Shown here: piece by piece, positions 1 to 11,177 of the stretch
Position numbering within the stretch: position 1 is the stretch's first letter
Layout: each line of letters begins with the position of its first letter
NCBI GenBank assembly: GCA_023431405.1
Contig: JAEYVZ010000053.1
Span: forward strand, 21,204 to 85,203
Reading direction: 5' to 3'
Length of the DNA: 64,000 nt
Source: Actinomycetes bacterium
Lineage (GTDB): Bacteria; Actinomycetota; Actinomycetes; Actinomycetales; Microbacteriaceae
Notes under the pieces: generated by a model
What the model saw: the letters and a program-made list of their open reading frames with translations, nothing else
Told to the model about the DNA's origin: nothing
Database searches by the model: none
Position numbers and translations under genes: made by a program

Positions 1-1501
<1,501 letters not shown>

Positions 1502-1528
1502 TGAGCGACCACCGACACGACGCGGGCC

Positions 1529-2626
1529 TCACGAAGCGACAGGGACCGCCGACTCGGTGCGCGAGATCGTGAACTGCCCGATGACGCGCGTGCCGTCGTA
1601 CAGGACGGCGGTCTGCCCCGGGGCGACGCCGTCGAACGGCTCCTCGGGGCGTACGGTGACGACACCGTCGGTCACCCAGGCTCGGGCGGGCTTGGGCTCC
1701 GCGTGCGCACGGATCTGCACCTGGCATTCGAAGTCGGATCGTTCCGGCGCGCGCCCCGCCCACGAGTGCCGCTCGCCCGCGATCTCAGCCGTCGCCAGTG
1801 CCTCTTTGGGGCCGACCACGACGGTGTTGCTCACGGGCCGCACCTCCAGGACGAATCGAGGCTTGCCATCGGGTGCCGGCACCCCGAGAGAGAGCCCTCG
1901 CCGCTGGCCCACGGTGAAGGCGTGGGCGCCCTCATGAGAACCGACGACGGCGCCCGTCCGATCGACGATGTCACCGGCGGCGGTACCCACCTTCTCGGCG
2001 AGCCAGCCGCGCGTGTCGCCGTCGGGGATGAAGCAGATGTCGTGGCTGTCGGGCTTCTGAGCGACGGTCAGCCCCCGCGCGGCCGCCTCGGCACGGACCT
2101 GTGCCTTCGAGGGTGTCTCGCCGAGCGGGAAGTATGTATGGGCGAGCTGGTCTGCGGTGAGCACTCCCAGCACGTAGGACTGGTCCTTCGCGGCGTCTGA
2201 CGCACGGTGCAGCTCGCGCCCCTGGGGACCATCGACCAGAAGGGCGTAATGGCCGGTGCACACCGCATCGAAGCCGAGCTCTACGGCACGTTCGAGCAGC
2301 GCCGCGAACTTGATCTTCTCGTTGCATCGCATGCAGGGATTGGGGGTGCGGCCCGCCCGGTACTCGGAGACGAAATCCTCGATGACATCGTCGCGGAAGC
2401 GCTCGGAGAAATCCCAGACATAGAAGGGGATGCCGATGCGGTCGGCCGCGCGTCGCGCGTCCATCGCGTCTTCGATCGTGCAGCAGCCACGCGACCCCGT
2501 GCGGAGCGTGCCACCGGCGCGGGAGAGCGCCAGGTGCACGCCGACGACGTCGTGTCCGGCCTCCACGGCTCGCGCCGCGGCCACCGCCGAATCGACGCCG
2601 CCGCTCATCGCCGCAAGGATCTTCAT
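1529..2626 (-). CDS. mnmA: tRNA-specific 2-thiouridylase MnmA
   Basis: Adds sulfur to U34 of tRNA Glu, Gln and Lys using ATP and a persulfide donor. The 365-aa protein is full length. It opens with the PP-loop [10 protein letters not shown]-binding motif, has N-P-C-M-R-C-N with the first conserved cysteine, G-H-Y-A, and D-S-H-D-I-C-F-I with the second catalytic cysteine; a beta-barrel domain ends the protein. It lies just downstream of a cysteine desulfurase on the same strand, its probable sulfur source. A TAGACT hexamer lies six bases before the ATG, so the gene may also be transcribed alone as a leaderless mRNA. Confidence 0.97.
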   Translation of the reverse strand: MKILAAMSGGVDSAVAAARAVEAGHDVVGVHLALSRAGGTLRTGSRGCCTIEDAMDARRAADRIGIPFYVWDFSERFRDDVIEDFVSEYRAGRTPNPCMRCNEKIKFAALLERAVELGFDAVCTGHYALLVDGPQGRELHRASDAAKDQSYVLGVLTADQLAHTYFPLGETPSKAQVRAEAAARGLTVAQKPDSHDICFIPDGDTRGWLAEKVGTAAGDIVDRTGAVVGSHEGAHAFTVGQRRGLSLGVPAPDGKPRFVLEVRPVSNTVVVGPKEALATAEIAGERHSWAGRAPERSDFECQVQIRAHAEPKPARAWVTDGVVTVRPEEPFDGVAPGQTAVLYDGTRVIGQFTISRTESAVPVAS

Positions 2627-2638
2627 CCGTCCAGTCTA
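2627..2638 (-). promoter_or_regulatory. -10 box for leaderless mnmA
   Basis: TAGACT, six bases, then ATG. It is nearly identical to the ligA arrangement (TAGACT-N6-GTG). No Shine-Dalgarno is visible. Confidence 0.5.
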
Positions 2639-2673
2639 CGAATACGGCGCTGGGCAGGGGCCGTGGGAGTCGC

Positions 2674-3837
2674 TCAGCGAGCTGCGGCAGCCACGGCGCG
2701 GCGGTGGACGGCCGGAAGGACGCGGACGAGCTGGTCGACGTCCGCCTCGGACGAGGTGCGACCGAGGGTCAGGCGGAGCACAGATCGCGCCGCGCGCTCA
2801 TCGAGGCCGAGTGCCAGCACGACGTGGGAGGGCTCGGTGACGCCGGCCTGGCACGCCGACCCCGTGGAGACGGAGATTCCCTCCTGATCGAGCAGGAACA
2901 GCAGCGTCTCCCCGGCGGTCCCCGGAAAGAGGACGTGGAGGTTTCCTGGCAGCCGTGACTCCGGATCGCCGAGGAAGACTGCGTCGGGGACGGCGTGGCG
3001 GATGCCGTCGGCGAGGCGCCTGCGGAGCGCACTCAGGCGGTGCGCCTCACTCTCACGATGAGCCACAGCGCTGCGCAGTGCCGCCGCGAGCGCGGCTGCG
3101 CCTGCGACGTCCTGCGTGCCCGAGCGCAAGCCCCGCTGCTGTCCGCCACCGTGGAGGAGCGGGGCCAGCTGCGCATAGCGCGACACGATGAGCGCTCCGG
3201 TGGCCACGGGCGCCCCCACCTTGTGGCCCGACATGCTGAGGGCGACGAGTCCGCCTTGTGACCGGCCCTGTCCGCGCCACTGGGCGAAGTCCACGGGCAC
3301 ACTGCCGACCGCACCGACCGCGTCGAGGTGCAGCGGCACGCCGGCAGCGCGTGCCACCTCTGCGAGGCTTGCCGCGTCGGAGACGGTGCCGACCTCGTTG
3401 TTCGCCACCAGCGCCGTCGCCAGCGCCGCACCGGGGAGTGCGTCGGCGAAAGCTTCGACGGGAACGGCGCCTGTCGGGGTCAGACCGACATGCCGCACCT
3501 CGGCCCCGGCACCCTCCAGCCACGTCACGGCATCCATGGTCGCGTGGTGCTCTCCACCCGGGAGCACGATGGAGCCCGCCTCCCCGCGTGCCCACCACAG
3601 GCCCTTCAGAGCGAGGTTTATCGATTCGGTTCCGCCAGAGGTGAAGACGACCTCGATGGGATCGCAGCCGAGACTCTCGGCCACCGCCTCTCGCGACTCC
3701 TCGAGCAGGCGCCGCGCCTCCTGGCCGGCGCCGTGCACCGAGGACGCGTTGCCGACGATCTCGGTGGCTCGAAGCCAGGCCTCGCGCGCCTCGGGGCGCA
3801 GGGGCGTCGTCGCAGCGTGATCGAGATAGACCGGCAT
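2674..3837 (-). CDS. Cysteine desulfurase (NifS/IscS family)
   Basis: A PLP enzyme that converts cysteine to alanine and an enzyme-bound persulfide. 387 aa from the ATG at 3837, chosen because M-P-V-Y-L-D-H-A-A-T-T-P is the usual family N-terminus and GGAGGAG precedes it. The PLP lysine is K206 in S-G-H-K-V-G-A-P, and the catalytic cysteine is C329 in S-T-G-S-A-C-Q. The gene sits upstream of mnmA, so a tRNA thiolation role is likely; supply to iron-sulfur clusters is also possible, since no iscU or suf genes are visible nearby. The reading frame stays open antisense through glgX, but the extra N-terminal part is not a real protein. Confidence 0.94.
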   Translation of the reverse strand: MPVYLDHAATTPLRPEAREAWLRATEIVGNASSVHGAGQEARRLLEESREAVAESLGCDPIEVVFTSGGTESINLALKGLWWARGEAGSIVLPGGEHHATMDAVTWLEGAGAEVRHVGLTPTGAVPVEAFADALPGAALATALVANNEVGTVSDAASLAEVARAAGVPLHLDAVGAVGSVPVDFAQWRGQGRSQGGLVALSMSGHKVGAPVATGALIVSRYAQLAPLLHGGGQQRGLRSGTQDVAGAAALAAALRSAVAHRESEAHRLSALRRRLADGIRHAVPDAVFLGDPESRLPGNLHVLFPGTAGETLLFLLDQEGISVSTGSACQAGVTEPSHVVLALGLDERAARSVLRLTLGRTSSEADVDQLVRVLPAVHRRAVAAAAR

Positions 3838-3891
3838 CACGCTCCTCCTGCCGACGTCTGAGAGCAATACGCCCTTACTACTGTAGATCGC

Positions 3892-5967
3892 ATGTCTCAT
3901 GTGTCCTCCCTCGCACCACCCCTGCCCGGGGGTCCGGCGTTCGATCGGCTCGGAGTGACATCCACGCCCGAGGGAGGCACGCTCCGCGTGTGGTCTGCGC
4001 ACGCCTCCAGCATGGAGCTCGTGCTGTTCGACGAGCTGGATCTCGATTGGATCACCGAGACGATCGCGCTCCGTTCGGTCGGCTCCGGTGTATGGGAGGC
4101 GCACTCCCCCGCCCTCGCGCCGGGCACGCGCTATGCGCTGCGTGTCGACGGCCCGCACCGCCCTGGCGACACGTTCAATCCGCAGTCGCTCCTGCTCGAC
4201 CCCTACGCGCGAGGTCTCGTCTCCGGCGGATACACCGACTGGAGATCCGTCGTGGTCGATACGAGGTTCGACTGGCAGGGGGTTCCCAAGCCGAACACGC
4301 CGCTCGACAGGACGGTGATCTACGAGGCGCACGTGAAGGGACTCACCAAACGGCATCCCGGCGTCCCGCCCGCCCTGCACGGCACGTACGCGGGGCTCGC
4401 ACACCCCGTCATGATCGATCATCTGCGTACTCTCGGGGTCACCGCCGTCGAGCTGCTCCCGGTGCACGCGTTCGAGAGTGAGCCTCGACTGCTGCAGCAT
4501 GGCCTCGTCAACTACTGGGGCTACAACACGCTGAACTTCTTCTCGCCGCATGCCGACTACGCCACGGCCTCGCATCGTGCGGAAGGGCCGGCGGCCGTGC
4601 TCCGGGAATTCAAGGAGATGGTGCGCAGCCTTCACGCCGCCGGCATAGAAGTGATCCTCGACGTGGTCTACAACCACACCTCCGAGGGCGAGATCGGCGG
4701 TCCGCGCACGAGCTTCCGCGGCATCGACAACCGGTCTTACTACCGGCAGCATGCTGACGGCACGTACATCGATGTCACCGGCTGCGGCAACGCCCTCGAC
4801 ACGTCGGTGGACGCCGCCGCCCGGTTGATCGTCGACTCGCTGCGCTACTGGGCGGAGGAGGTGCAGGTCGACGGCTTCCGCTTCGACCTGGCCGCCACGC
4901 TCGGCCGCGGCGCCGATCATGCGTTCTCCCCTGAGCACCCGCTCCTGACGGCCATCACCGCGGATCCTGTGCTCGCCGACGTGAAGCTCATCGCCGAACC
5001 ATGGGATGTCGGCTTGGGTGGCTGGCAGACGGGGAATTTCGGGCAGGGATGGTCGGAGTGGAACGACCGCTACCGCGACCGTGTCCGCAATTTCTGGTTG
5101 AGCGACGTCGACTACGCCCGACGGGCGGGTACGGCGCCGGTCGGAATCGGCGGATTCGCGACGCGGCTCGCGGGATCCTCCAACACCTTCTCGCGGGAAC
5201 GTGGACCGCTCGCGGGCATCAACTTCGTCACCGCGCACGACGGATTCACACTCCGCGACCTCGTCTCCTATGACGTCAAGCACAACATGGGCAACGGCGA
5301 GCACAACCGCGATGGCGCCGATGTGAACAGGTCGTTCAACCACGGGGTGGAAGGTCCGACCGACGACGAGTCGATCCTCGCCCGGCGACGCAAGGCGATG
5401 CGCAACCTCCTGGGCACGTTGCTGCTGTCGGCGGGAGTCCCGATGCTCACCGCCGGTGACGAGTTCGGCCGCACCCAGCGCGGCAACAACAACGCCTACT
5501 GTCACGACTCCGCCCTGACCTGGATGTCGTGGGAGCACGCACCCTGGCAGCAAGATCTCGCCGCGCACGTGCGTCGCCTGCTGCAGCTGCGTCGAGACAA
5601 CCCGGCGCTGCGCCCCGCCCGTTTCGCGCACGAAGAGCAGCGGGTTCCCAGTGCATCGGTCATCGATTGGTACGACGAGAACGGCGAGACCATGTCGGTC
5701 GAGCGCTGGACGAACCCTGCGCATCGCACGCTCCAGTACGACGCGCGTTCGACACCCGAGAGCGAAGGCGCCAACCGCATTCTGCTGATCGTCCACGGCA
5801 ATGAGAAGCCGGTAGACGTCACACTCCCCCGCATCGAGGGAGTCAACAGCTATGTCTCCTTGTGGTCGAGTGCCGACGAGCGCCCAGCGATCGATGAGGT
5901 CGCGCTCGCGCCGGGTGACGTCGTGCACCTCGATGACACGGCCATGCGGCTGTTCCGCGTGGAGTGA
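3892..5967 (+). CDS. glgX: Glycogen debranching enzyme GlgX
   Basis: Hydrolyses alpha-1,6 branches of phosphorylase-trimmed glycogen or related alpha-glucan. 691 aa. A CBM48 domain (about residues 15-120) precedes a GH13 barrel with nucleophile D332 in F-R-F-D-L, acid/base E369 in I-A-E-P-W-D, and D450 in T-A-H-D-G-F, then a C-terminal beta domain. It is the first gene of a plus-strand glucan block with glgE and glgB. No Shine-Dalgarno precedes the ATG; TACTGT at 3879-3884 is seven bases upstream, compatible with a leaderless or near-leaderless transcript. The cysteine desulfurase diverges from it across 54 bp. TreX/isoamylase is the alternative family name; GlgX fits best. Confidence 0.95.
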   Translation: MSHVSSLAPPLPGGPAFDRLGVTSTPEGGTLRVWSAHASSMELVLFDELDLDWITETIALRSVGSGVWEAHSPALAPGTRYALRVDGPHRPGDTFNPQSLLLDPYARGLVSGGYTDWRSVVVDTRFDWQGVPKPNTPLDRTVIYEAHVKGLTKRHPGVPPALHGTYAGLAHPVMIDHLRTLGVTAVELLPVHAFESEPRLLQHGLVNYWGYNTLNFFSPHADYATASHRAEGPAAVLREFKEMVRSLHAAGIEVILDVVYNHTSEGEIGGPRTSFRGIDNRSYYRQHADGTYIDVTGCGNALDTSVDAAARLIVDSLRYWAEEVQVDGFRFDLAATLGRGADHAFSPEHPLLTAITADPVLADVKLIAEPWDVGLGGWQTGNFGQGWSEWNDRYRDRVRNFWLSDVDYARRAGTAPVGIGGFATRLAGSSNTFSRERGPLAGINFVTAHDGFTLRDLVSYDVKHNMGNGEHNRDGADVNRSFNHGVEGPTDDESILARRRKAMRNLLGTLLLSAGVPMLTAGDEFGRTQRGNNNAYCHDSALTWMSWEHAPWQQDLAAHVRRLLQLRRDNPALRPARFAHEEQRVPSASVIDWYDENGETMSVERWTNPAHRTLQYDARSTPESEGANRILLIVHGNEKPVDVTLPRIEGVNSYVSLWSSADERPAIDEVALAPGDVVHLDDTAMRLFRVE

Positions 5968-6016
5968 CGGCAAGCCGTCAGGCCGAGCACAGGTACCCCG
6001 ACGCGGGGAAGGGCGG

Positions 6017-6028
6017 TAGGTTCGACAC
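6017..6028 (+). promoter_or_regulatory. -10 box for leaderless glgE
   Basis: TAGGTT, six bases, then the GTG start of glgE. It lies in the 61-bp gap after glgX, so glgE-glgB could be expressed separately from glgX. Confidence 0.4.
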
Positions 6029-8107
6029 GTGGCCTCCAAGACGCACGAATCCGGTTCGGTGCGCAGCACTGCGCAGATACCCGCCCGGGTGGCGGTTCCG
6101 TGGGAGGGAGTCACCGGCACGGTCAACGGGCGCATCCCGCTCGTGTCGCCGCGCCCGACCGTTCCCGGCGGCCGCTTTCCCGCGGCGGCGTTCGTCGGCG
6201 AGGCCGTCCCTTTTCAGGTGACGGCATTCCGAGAGGGACATGATCGCATCGGCGTCCACGTGAGGCTCACCTCGCCGTCAGGCGTGGTGACGCTGCACCG
6301 GCTGACCGATCTCCGCGACGGGTTCGACCGTTGGCGCGTGGACGTCGCGCCTCTCGAGCAGGGTCTGTGGACCTTCCGGTTCGAGGCGTTCGCCGACGAC
6401 TTCGCCACGTGGGAGCACGCTGCGGACCTCAAGATCGCCGCAGGAGTCGATGCCTCGCTCATGCGGGAGATGGGCGCGCGGCTGTTCGCACAGGCCGGGA
6501 TCGAGCCGGACAGAGACGCCCAGGAGAGGGCTCTCCTCGCCGACGCCGCCCGGCGACTGCGGGACCGGGCGATCGACGACGTCGCCAGCCTGTCCATCGT
6601 GCGGGACCCGCAGATCGCAGCCGCCTTCGCGGCGCGTCCGATCACCTCCCTCATGACGGTCGGCCCGGAACTTCGCCTCCTGGTGGAGCGCGAGCGCGCG
6701 GGAGTCGGCGCCTGGTACGAGTTCTTCCCTCGGTCAGAGGGGGCGAAGCGGCTGAAGGACGGCAGGGTGAAGAGCGGGACGTTCCGCACCGCACAGGGAC
6801 GTCTCCCCGCCGTCGCAGCGATGGGGTTCGACGTCGTCTACCTCCCGCCGATCCATCCGATCGGGACGATCAACCGCAAGGGCCGCAACAACACGCTCAC
6901 CGCCGCGGCGGGCGACCCCGGATCGCCCTGGGCCATCGGGTCCGCCGCGGGCGGGCACGACGCCGTGCACCCCGACCTGGGCACCCTCGCCGACTTCCGC
7001 GCGTTCGTCCGGGCCGCGCAGACGGAGGGACTGGAGGTCGCGCTCGATCTCGCTCTTCAGGCCGCGCCCGACCACCCCTGGGTCACGGAGCACCCCGAGT
7101 GGTTCACGACGCTTCCGGACGGTTCGATCGCCTTCGCCGAGAACCCGCCGAAGAAGTACCAGGACATCTACCCGATCAACTTCGACAACGACCCGGAAGG
7201 CATCCGCGCGGAGGTGCTGCGGATCGTCCGTCACTGGGTCGCGCAGGGTGTGAAGATCTTCCGCGTCGACAATCCGCACACGAAGCCCCTGCAGTTCTGG
7301 GAGTGGCTCATCGCCACCGTCAATGCGGAGTCGCCCGACGTCGTCTTCCTTGCCGAGGCTTTCACGCGTCCGTCGCCGCTTCAGGCGCTCGCGTACAGCG
7401 GTTTCCAGCAGAGCTACTCCTACTTCACCTGGCGCAACACGAAGGCCGAACTCGAGGAGTTCCTGCAGTGGATCTCCGACGAGACCGCCGACTTCATGCG
7501 GCCCAACCTCTTCGTCAACACCCCTGACATCCTCACGGAGTATCTGCAGTACGGCGGCCGCCCCGCGTACAAGATCCGTGCGGCGATCGCAGCGACAGGC
7601 GGCGCCAGCTACGGCGTGTACGCCGGCTACGAGCTGTACGAGAACGTGGCCCGGCCCGGCTCCGAAGAGAACATCGACAACGAGAAGTACGAGTACAAGT
7701 TCCGCGACTGGGCGGCGGCGGAGGCAGCAGGCGCCTCCCTCGCTCCCTACCTGACGCGGCTCAACGACATCCGTCGCTCGCACCCTGCCCTCAGACAACT
7801 GCGCGGACTCTCCGTCCACTGGAGCGACGATGACGCCATCCTCGTCTACTCCAAACACCTGCCGGGGGCCCTCTCGCCCGAGGGCGTCGATGACACCGTC
7901 ATCGTCGTCGCGAACGTCGATCCGCACTCGGCGCGGCAGACCATGGTGCACATCGACAGCGCCGTGTTCGGCATCCCCCGAGGGAGCGACTACGAGGTCA
8001 GCGATCTGATCACCGGGGCGAGCTGGACCTGGAACCAGGACAACTTCGTGCGTCTGGACGCCTTCCACGAACCGGTCCACATTCTCCACGTGAAGGGCAC
8101 CCGATGA
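6029..8107 (+). CDS. glgE: Alpha-1,4-glucan:maltose-1-phosphate maltosyltransferase GlgE
   Basis: Transfers maltosyl units from maltose-1-phosphate to the non-reducing ends of alpha-1,4-glucans (GH13 subfamily 3). 692 aa, the usual length. An N-terminal beta-sandwich and helical insert precede the barrel. The nucleophile is D414 in F-R-V-D-N-P-H and the acid/base is E443 in F-L-A-E-A-F-T; their 29-residue spacing matches characterised GlgE enzymes. It starts with GTG and overlaps glgB by four bases (ATGA), so the two are translationally coupled. TreS, maltokinase and GlgM, the sources of maltose-1-phosphate, are not in the window. Confidence 0.95.
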   Translation: MASKTHESGSVRSTAQIPARVAVPWEGVTGTVNGRIPLVSPRPTVPGGRFPAAAFVGEAVPFQVTAFREGHDRIGVHVRLTSPSGVVTLHRLTDLRDGFDRWRVDVAPLEQGLWTFRFEAFADDFATWEHAADLKIAAGVDASLMREMGARLFAQAGIEPDRDAQERALLADAARRLRDRAIDDVASLSIVRDPQIAAAFAARPITSLMTVGPELRLLVERERAGVGAWYEFFPRSEGAKRLKDGRVKSGTFRTAQGRLPAVAAMGFDVVYLPPIHPIGTINRKGRNNTLTAAAGDPGSPWAIGSAAGGHDAVHPDLGTLADFRAFVRAAQTEGLEVALDLALQAAPDHPWVTEHPEWFTTLPDGSIAFAENPPKKYQDIYPINFDNDPEGIRAEVLRIVRHWVAQGVKIFRVDNPHTKPLQFWEWLIATVNAESPDVVFLAEAFTRPSPLQALAYSGFQQSYSYFTWRNTKAELEEFLQWISDETADFMRPNLFVNTPDILTEYLQYGGRPAYKIRAAIAATGGASYGVYAGYELYENVARPGSEENIDNEKYEYKFRDWAAAEAAGASLAPYLTRLNDIRRSHPALRQLRGLSVHWSDDDAILVYSKHLPGALSPEGVDDTVIVVANVDPHSARQTMVHIDSAVFGIPRGSDYEVSDLITGASWTWNQDNFVRLDAFHEPVHILHVKGTR

Positions 8108-10239
8108 CTGCACCGTCTCCGTCGATCCTCGAGGCGGTCGCCGCAGGCGCCTACCATGCCCCGCACGACGTACTCGGAGTGCACCAGGACGGCGATTCCT
8201 GGGTGATTCGCGCCCGTCGTCCGATGGCCTCGAGCGTGACCGCCGTCACCCTCGACGGAGAGCGCATCGAGCTCCATCACGTGCACGAGGGGATCTGGGA
8301 GGGCCGGGTCGCCGAAGCCCCCGCCGCCTACGAACTGGTCGCGACCTACCCCGACGGTCCTGACCACCGGGCCGACGACCCCTACCGCCACCTCCCTACG
8401 CTCGGGAGCGTTGATCTCCACCTGATCGGAGAGGGACGGCACGAACAGCTGTGGCGCGTGCTGGGTGCTCACGTACGCCACTTCACGGGTGTCTCCGGAG
8501 TGTCCTTCAGCGTGTGGGCGCCGGATGCGCGGGCCGTGCGTGTCGTGGGCGGATTCAACGACTGGGACGGTCGCGCACACGCCATGCGTTCGCTCGGATC
8601 GAGCGGGGTGTGGGAGATCTTCGTCCCGGGACTGTCCGCCGGAGCCATCTACAAGTACGAGATCCTCACGCCGGACGACACCTGGATCCTCAAAGCGGAC
8701 CCGATGGCGCAGCAGGCGGAGGTCCCGCCCGCCACCGCGTCGATCGTGACCGAGAGCGACTACTCCTGGAACGATGACGCCTGGTTGGAGAAGCGCTCGA
8801 CCACCTCACCGCTGGACAAGCCGATGTCGACGTACGAGCTTCACGTCGGGTCGTGGCGCCAGGGACTCGGCTACCGACAGCTCGCCGACCCGCTGATCGA
8901 ATACGTCACCGCCCTCGGCTTCACGCACGTGGAGTTCCTGCCTCTGGCCGAGCACCCGTTCGGCGGCTCATGGGGCTACCAGGTCAGCGGGTACTACGCA
9001 CCCACGAGCCGCTTCGGCACTCCCGACGACCTCCGCTACCTGATCGACCGTCTGCACCAGGCCGGCATCGGCGTCATCATGGACTGGGTCCCCGGTCACT
9101 TCCCGAAGGACGCGTTCGCTCTCGCCCGCTTCGACGGCCGACCACTCTACGAGCACCCCGATCCTCGCCGCGGAGAGCACAAGGACTGGGGCACGCTCAT
9201 CTTCGATTACGGTCGCAACGAGGTGCGCAACTTCCTCGTCGCCAACGCGCTCTACTGGTTCGAGGAGTTCCACGTCGACGGACTCCGCGTGGATGCCGTG
9301 GCCTCGATGCTCTATCTCGACTACTCCCGGAACGACGGCGAGTGGGAGCCCAACATCCATGGCGGACGCGAGAACCTCGAAGCCATCCGCTTCCTCCAGG
9401 AAGTCAACGCCACCGCGTACAAGCGCTATCCGGGGATCGCGATGATCGCCGAGGAGTCGACCAGCTATCCCGGTGTCACCGCTCCCACCGACCACGGCGG
9501 GCTCGGTTTCGGCCTCAAGTGGAACATGGGCTGGATGAACGACTCGCTCGTCTACTTCTCGCGAGACCCGATGTACCGCTCGCACCACGAGGGCGAGATC
9601 TCCTTCTCCTTCGTCTATGCCTTCAGCGAGCATTTCGTGCTGCCGATCAGCCACGACGAGGTCGTGCACGGCAAGGGCACCCTGCTCACTCGGATGCCGG
9701 GCGACCACTGGCAGAAGCTCGCCAATGTCCGCGCCTTCCTCGCGTACATGTGGGGCCATCCCGGGAAGCAGCTTCTGTTCATGGGTCAGGAGTTCGCCCA
9801 GATGTCGGAGTGGTCCGAGGCGCGCGAGCTCGACTGGTGGATGCTCGATCAGCCCGCCCACCGTGAGCTCAGAGACTTCGTCTCCACGCTGAACGCCGTG
9901 TACCGAGAGCATGCGCCACTCTGGTCGCGCGACAGCGACGGGAGCGCATTCAGCCGTCTCGGCGGCCCGATCTGGAATCCCAACGTCGTGGCCTTCGCTC
10001 GACGCGACCATCACGGCAACACCATCGCCGTCGTCTGCAATTTCTCCGGGGCGCCCGTCTACGACTACACCCTCGCGCTTCCGGCGCGCGGCGAATGGAC
10101 CGAGATCCTCAACTCCGACGCCAGCGCGTACGGAGGCTCAGGAGTCGGCAACCTCGGGTCCGTGCACACGGACGATTGCGGGCACGCGACCATGGTGCTG
10201 CCGCCCCTCGGCGTGCTGTGGCTCAGCCACCGCAGCTGA
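8104..10239 (+). CDS. glgB: 1,4-alpha-glucan branching enzyme GlgB
   Basis: Introduces alpha-1,6 branches into linear alpha-1,4-glucan. 711 aa: an extra N-terminal module, a CBM48 domain (about residues 110-210), a GH13 catalytic barrel and a C-terminal beta domain. The nucleophile is D397 in L-R-V-D-A-V, the acid/base is E450 in I-A-E-E-S-T, and the third acid is D518 in S-H-D-E-V-V-H-G-K. The start overlaps the glgE stop (ATGA). GlgE elongates and GlgB branches, the two polymer-building steps of the GlgE pathway. It is the last plus-strand gene here; the convergent thioredoxin-like gene ends two bases later. Confidence 0.97.
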   Translation: MTAPSPSILEAVAAGAYHAPHDVLGVHQDGDSWVIRARRPMASSVTAVTLDGERIELHHVHEGIWEGRVAEAPAAYELVATYPDGPDHRADDPYRHLPTLGSVDLHLIGEGRHEQLWRVLGAHVRHFTGVSGVSFSVWAPDARAVRVVGGFNDWDGRAHAMRSLGSSGVWEIFVPGLSAGAIYKYEILTPDDTWILKADPMAQQAEVPPATASIVTESDYSWNDDAWLEKRSTTSPLDKPMSTYELHVGSWRQGLGYRQLADPLIEYVTALGFTHVEFLPLAEHPFGGSWGYQVSGYYAPTSRFGTPDDLRYLIDRLHQAGIGVIMDWVPGHFPKDAFALARFDGRPLYEHPDPRRGEHKDWGTLIFDYGRNEVRNFLVANALYWFEEFHVDGLRVDAVASMLYLDYSRNDGEWEPNIHGGRENLEAIRFLQEVNATAYKRYPGIAMIAEESTSYPGVTAPTDHGGLGFGLKWNMGWMNDSLVYFSRDPMYRSHHEGEISFSFVYAFSEHFVLPISHDEVVHGKGTLLTRMPGDHWQKLANVRAFLAYMWGHPGKQLLFMGQEFAQMSEWSEARELDWWMLDQPAHRELRDFVSTLNAVYREHAPLWSRDSDGSAFSRLGGPIWNPNVVAFARRDHHGNTIAVVCNFSGAPVYDYTLALPARGEWTEILNSDASAYGGSGVGNLGSVHTDDCGHATMVLPPLGVLWLSHRS

Positions 10240-10241
10240 GG

Positions 10242-11177
10242 TCAGAACAGAAGGCTCGCGAGACGCCCGCGCGCGCGGACGACACGAGGATCGCCGTCGC
10301 CGACCAGACCGAACAGCTCGAGGAGCCGCTCACGCACGACCGCGCGCTCCTCAGCCGACGCAGCCTGGAACAGGTCCAGAAGACGATCGAACGCGTCGTC
10401 GACATGCCCGCCGGCGATGTCGAGGTCTGCGACGGCGAACTGCGCAGCGACGTCCGTGGGCGCGGCCGCGGCCGCCGCACGCGCCTCCTGGAGGTCGAGG
10501 TTCTGCACCCGGGCGAGGAGGCGCACCTGGCCGAGCCCGGCGCGCGCATCCTCGTCGCGGGGGTTCTCGGCGAGGGCGGCTTCGTACGCCGTCACCGCCC
10601 TTTCGTAGTCGCCCGCCTCGATGGCGTCGAACGCCTCCTGATGCAGGGGCGGGAGAGCGGGAGTCGCCTCTTCGTCGTCCGAGGGTGCATCATCCACGGG
10701 CACGCTCCCGGTCACCCCTTGCTGCTGGGCGAGCTGGAGCAGCTGACCGAACACGTCGCGAACCTGCTGCTCGGGAACCGCCCCCGTGAACAGCGGCACC
10801 GGCTGCCCGTTGAGGAGAGCCACCACCATGGGAATGGACTGCGCACGGAACGCCTGCGCGAGCTGGGGGTTGGCGTCGACGTCGACCTTGGCGAGGACGA
10901 CACGCCCCGCGAGCTCGGTGACGACCTTCTCGAGGACGGGGCTCAGCTGCTTGCACGGGCCGCACCACTCGGCCCAGAGATCGACCACGACGGGAACGGT
11001 GCGGGAGAGCTCCAGCACCTGCGCGAAGGTGGCATCCGTGACATCGAAGACGAGCGACGGCGAGGCGTCCGCCGTCCCTCGAGCCGGCTGACCCTCGGCG
11101 GGCGTGGACGGACGGGAACGGAGCGAGGAGAGATCGACGGCTCCTCGCAGAACTGCGCCGGGCGTAGGGTCGGTCAC
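10242..11177 (-). CDS. Thioredoxin-TPR protein (YbbN/CnoX-like)
   Basis: 311 aa. A thioredoxin fold (about residues 42-150) keeps an intact redox pair, C72 and C75 in W-C-G-P-C, unlike E. coli YbbN which lacks the CXXC. A negatively charged linker follows and then TPR-type helices (about 165-311). Family knowledge suggests a holdase-type co-chaperone that hands oxidised proteins to chaperones; the CXXC suggests it may also do disulfide exchange. The first 40 residues are a disordered extension rich in Ser, Pro and Ala. Its start overlaps the stop of the upstream membrane protein (ATGA), so the two are co-transcribed. Function is inferred from domain structure only. Confidence 0.85.
   Translation of the reverse strand: MTDPTPGAVLRGAVDLSSLRSRPSTPAEGQPARGTADASPSLVFDVTDATFAQVLELSRTVPVVVDLWAEWCGPCKQLSPVLEKVVTELAGRVVLAKVDVDANPQLAQAFRAQSIPMVVALLNGQPVPLFTGAVPEQQVRDVFGQLLQLAQQQGVTGSVPVDDAPSDDEEATPALPPLHQEAFDAIEAGDYERAVTAYEAALAENPRDEDARAGLGQVRLLARVQNLDLQEARAAAAAAPTDVAAQFAVADLDIAGGHVDDAFDRLLDLFQAASAEERAVVRERLLELFGLVGDGDPRVVRARGRLASLLF

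Noticed and set aside
3838..6135. N-terminal extension of the cysteine desulfurase frame through glgX
   Set aside because: Antisense to a clear glgX. The family N-terminus begins at 3837 with a good Shine-Dalgarno.
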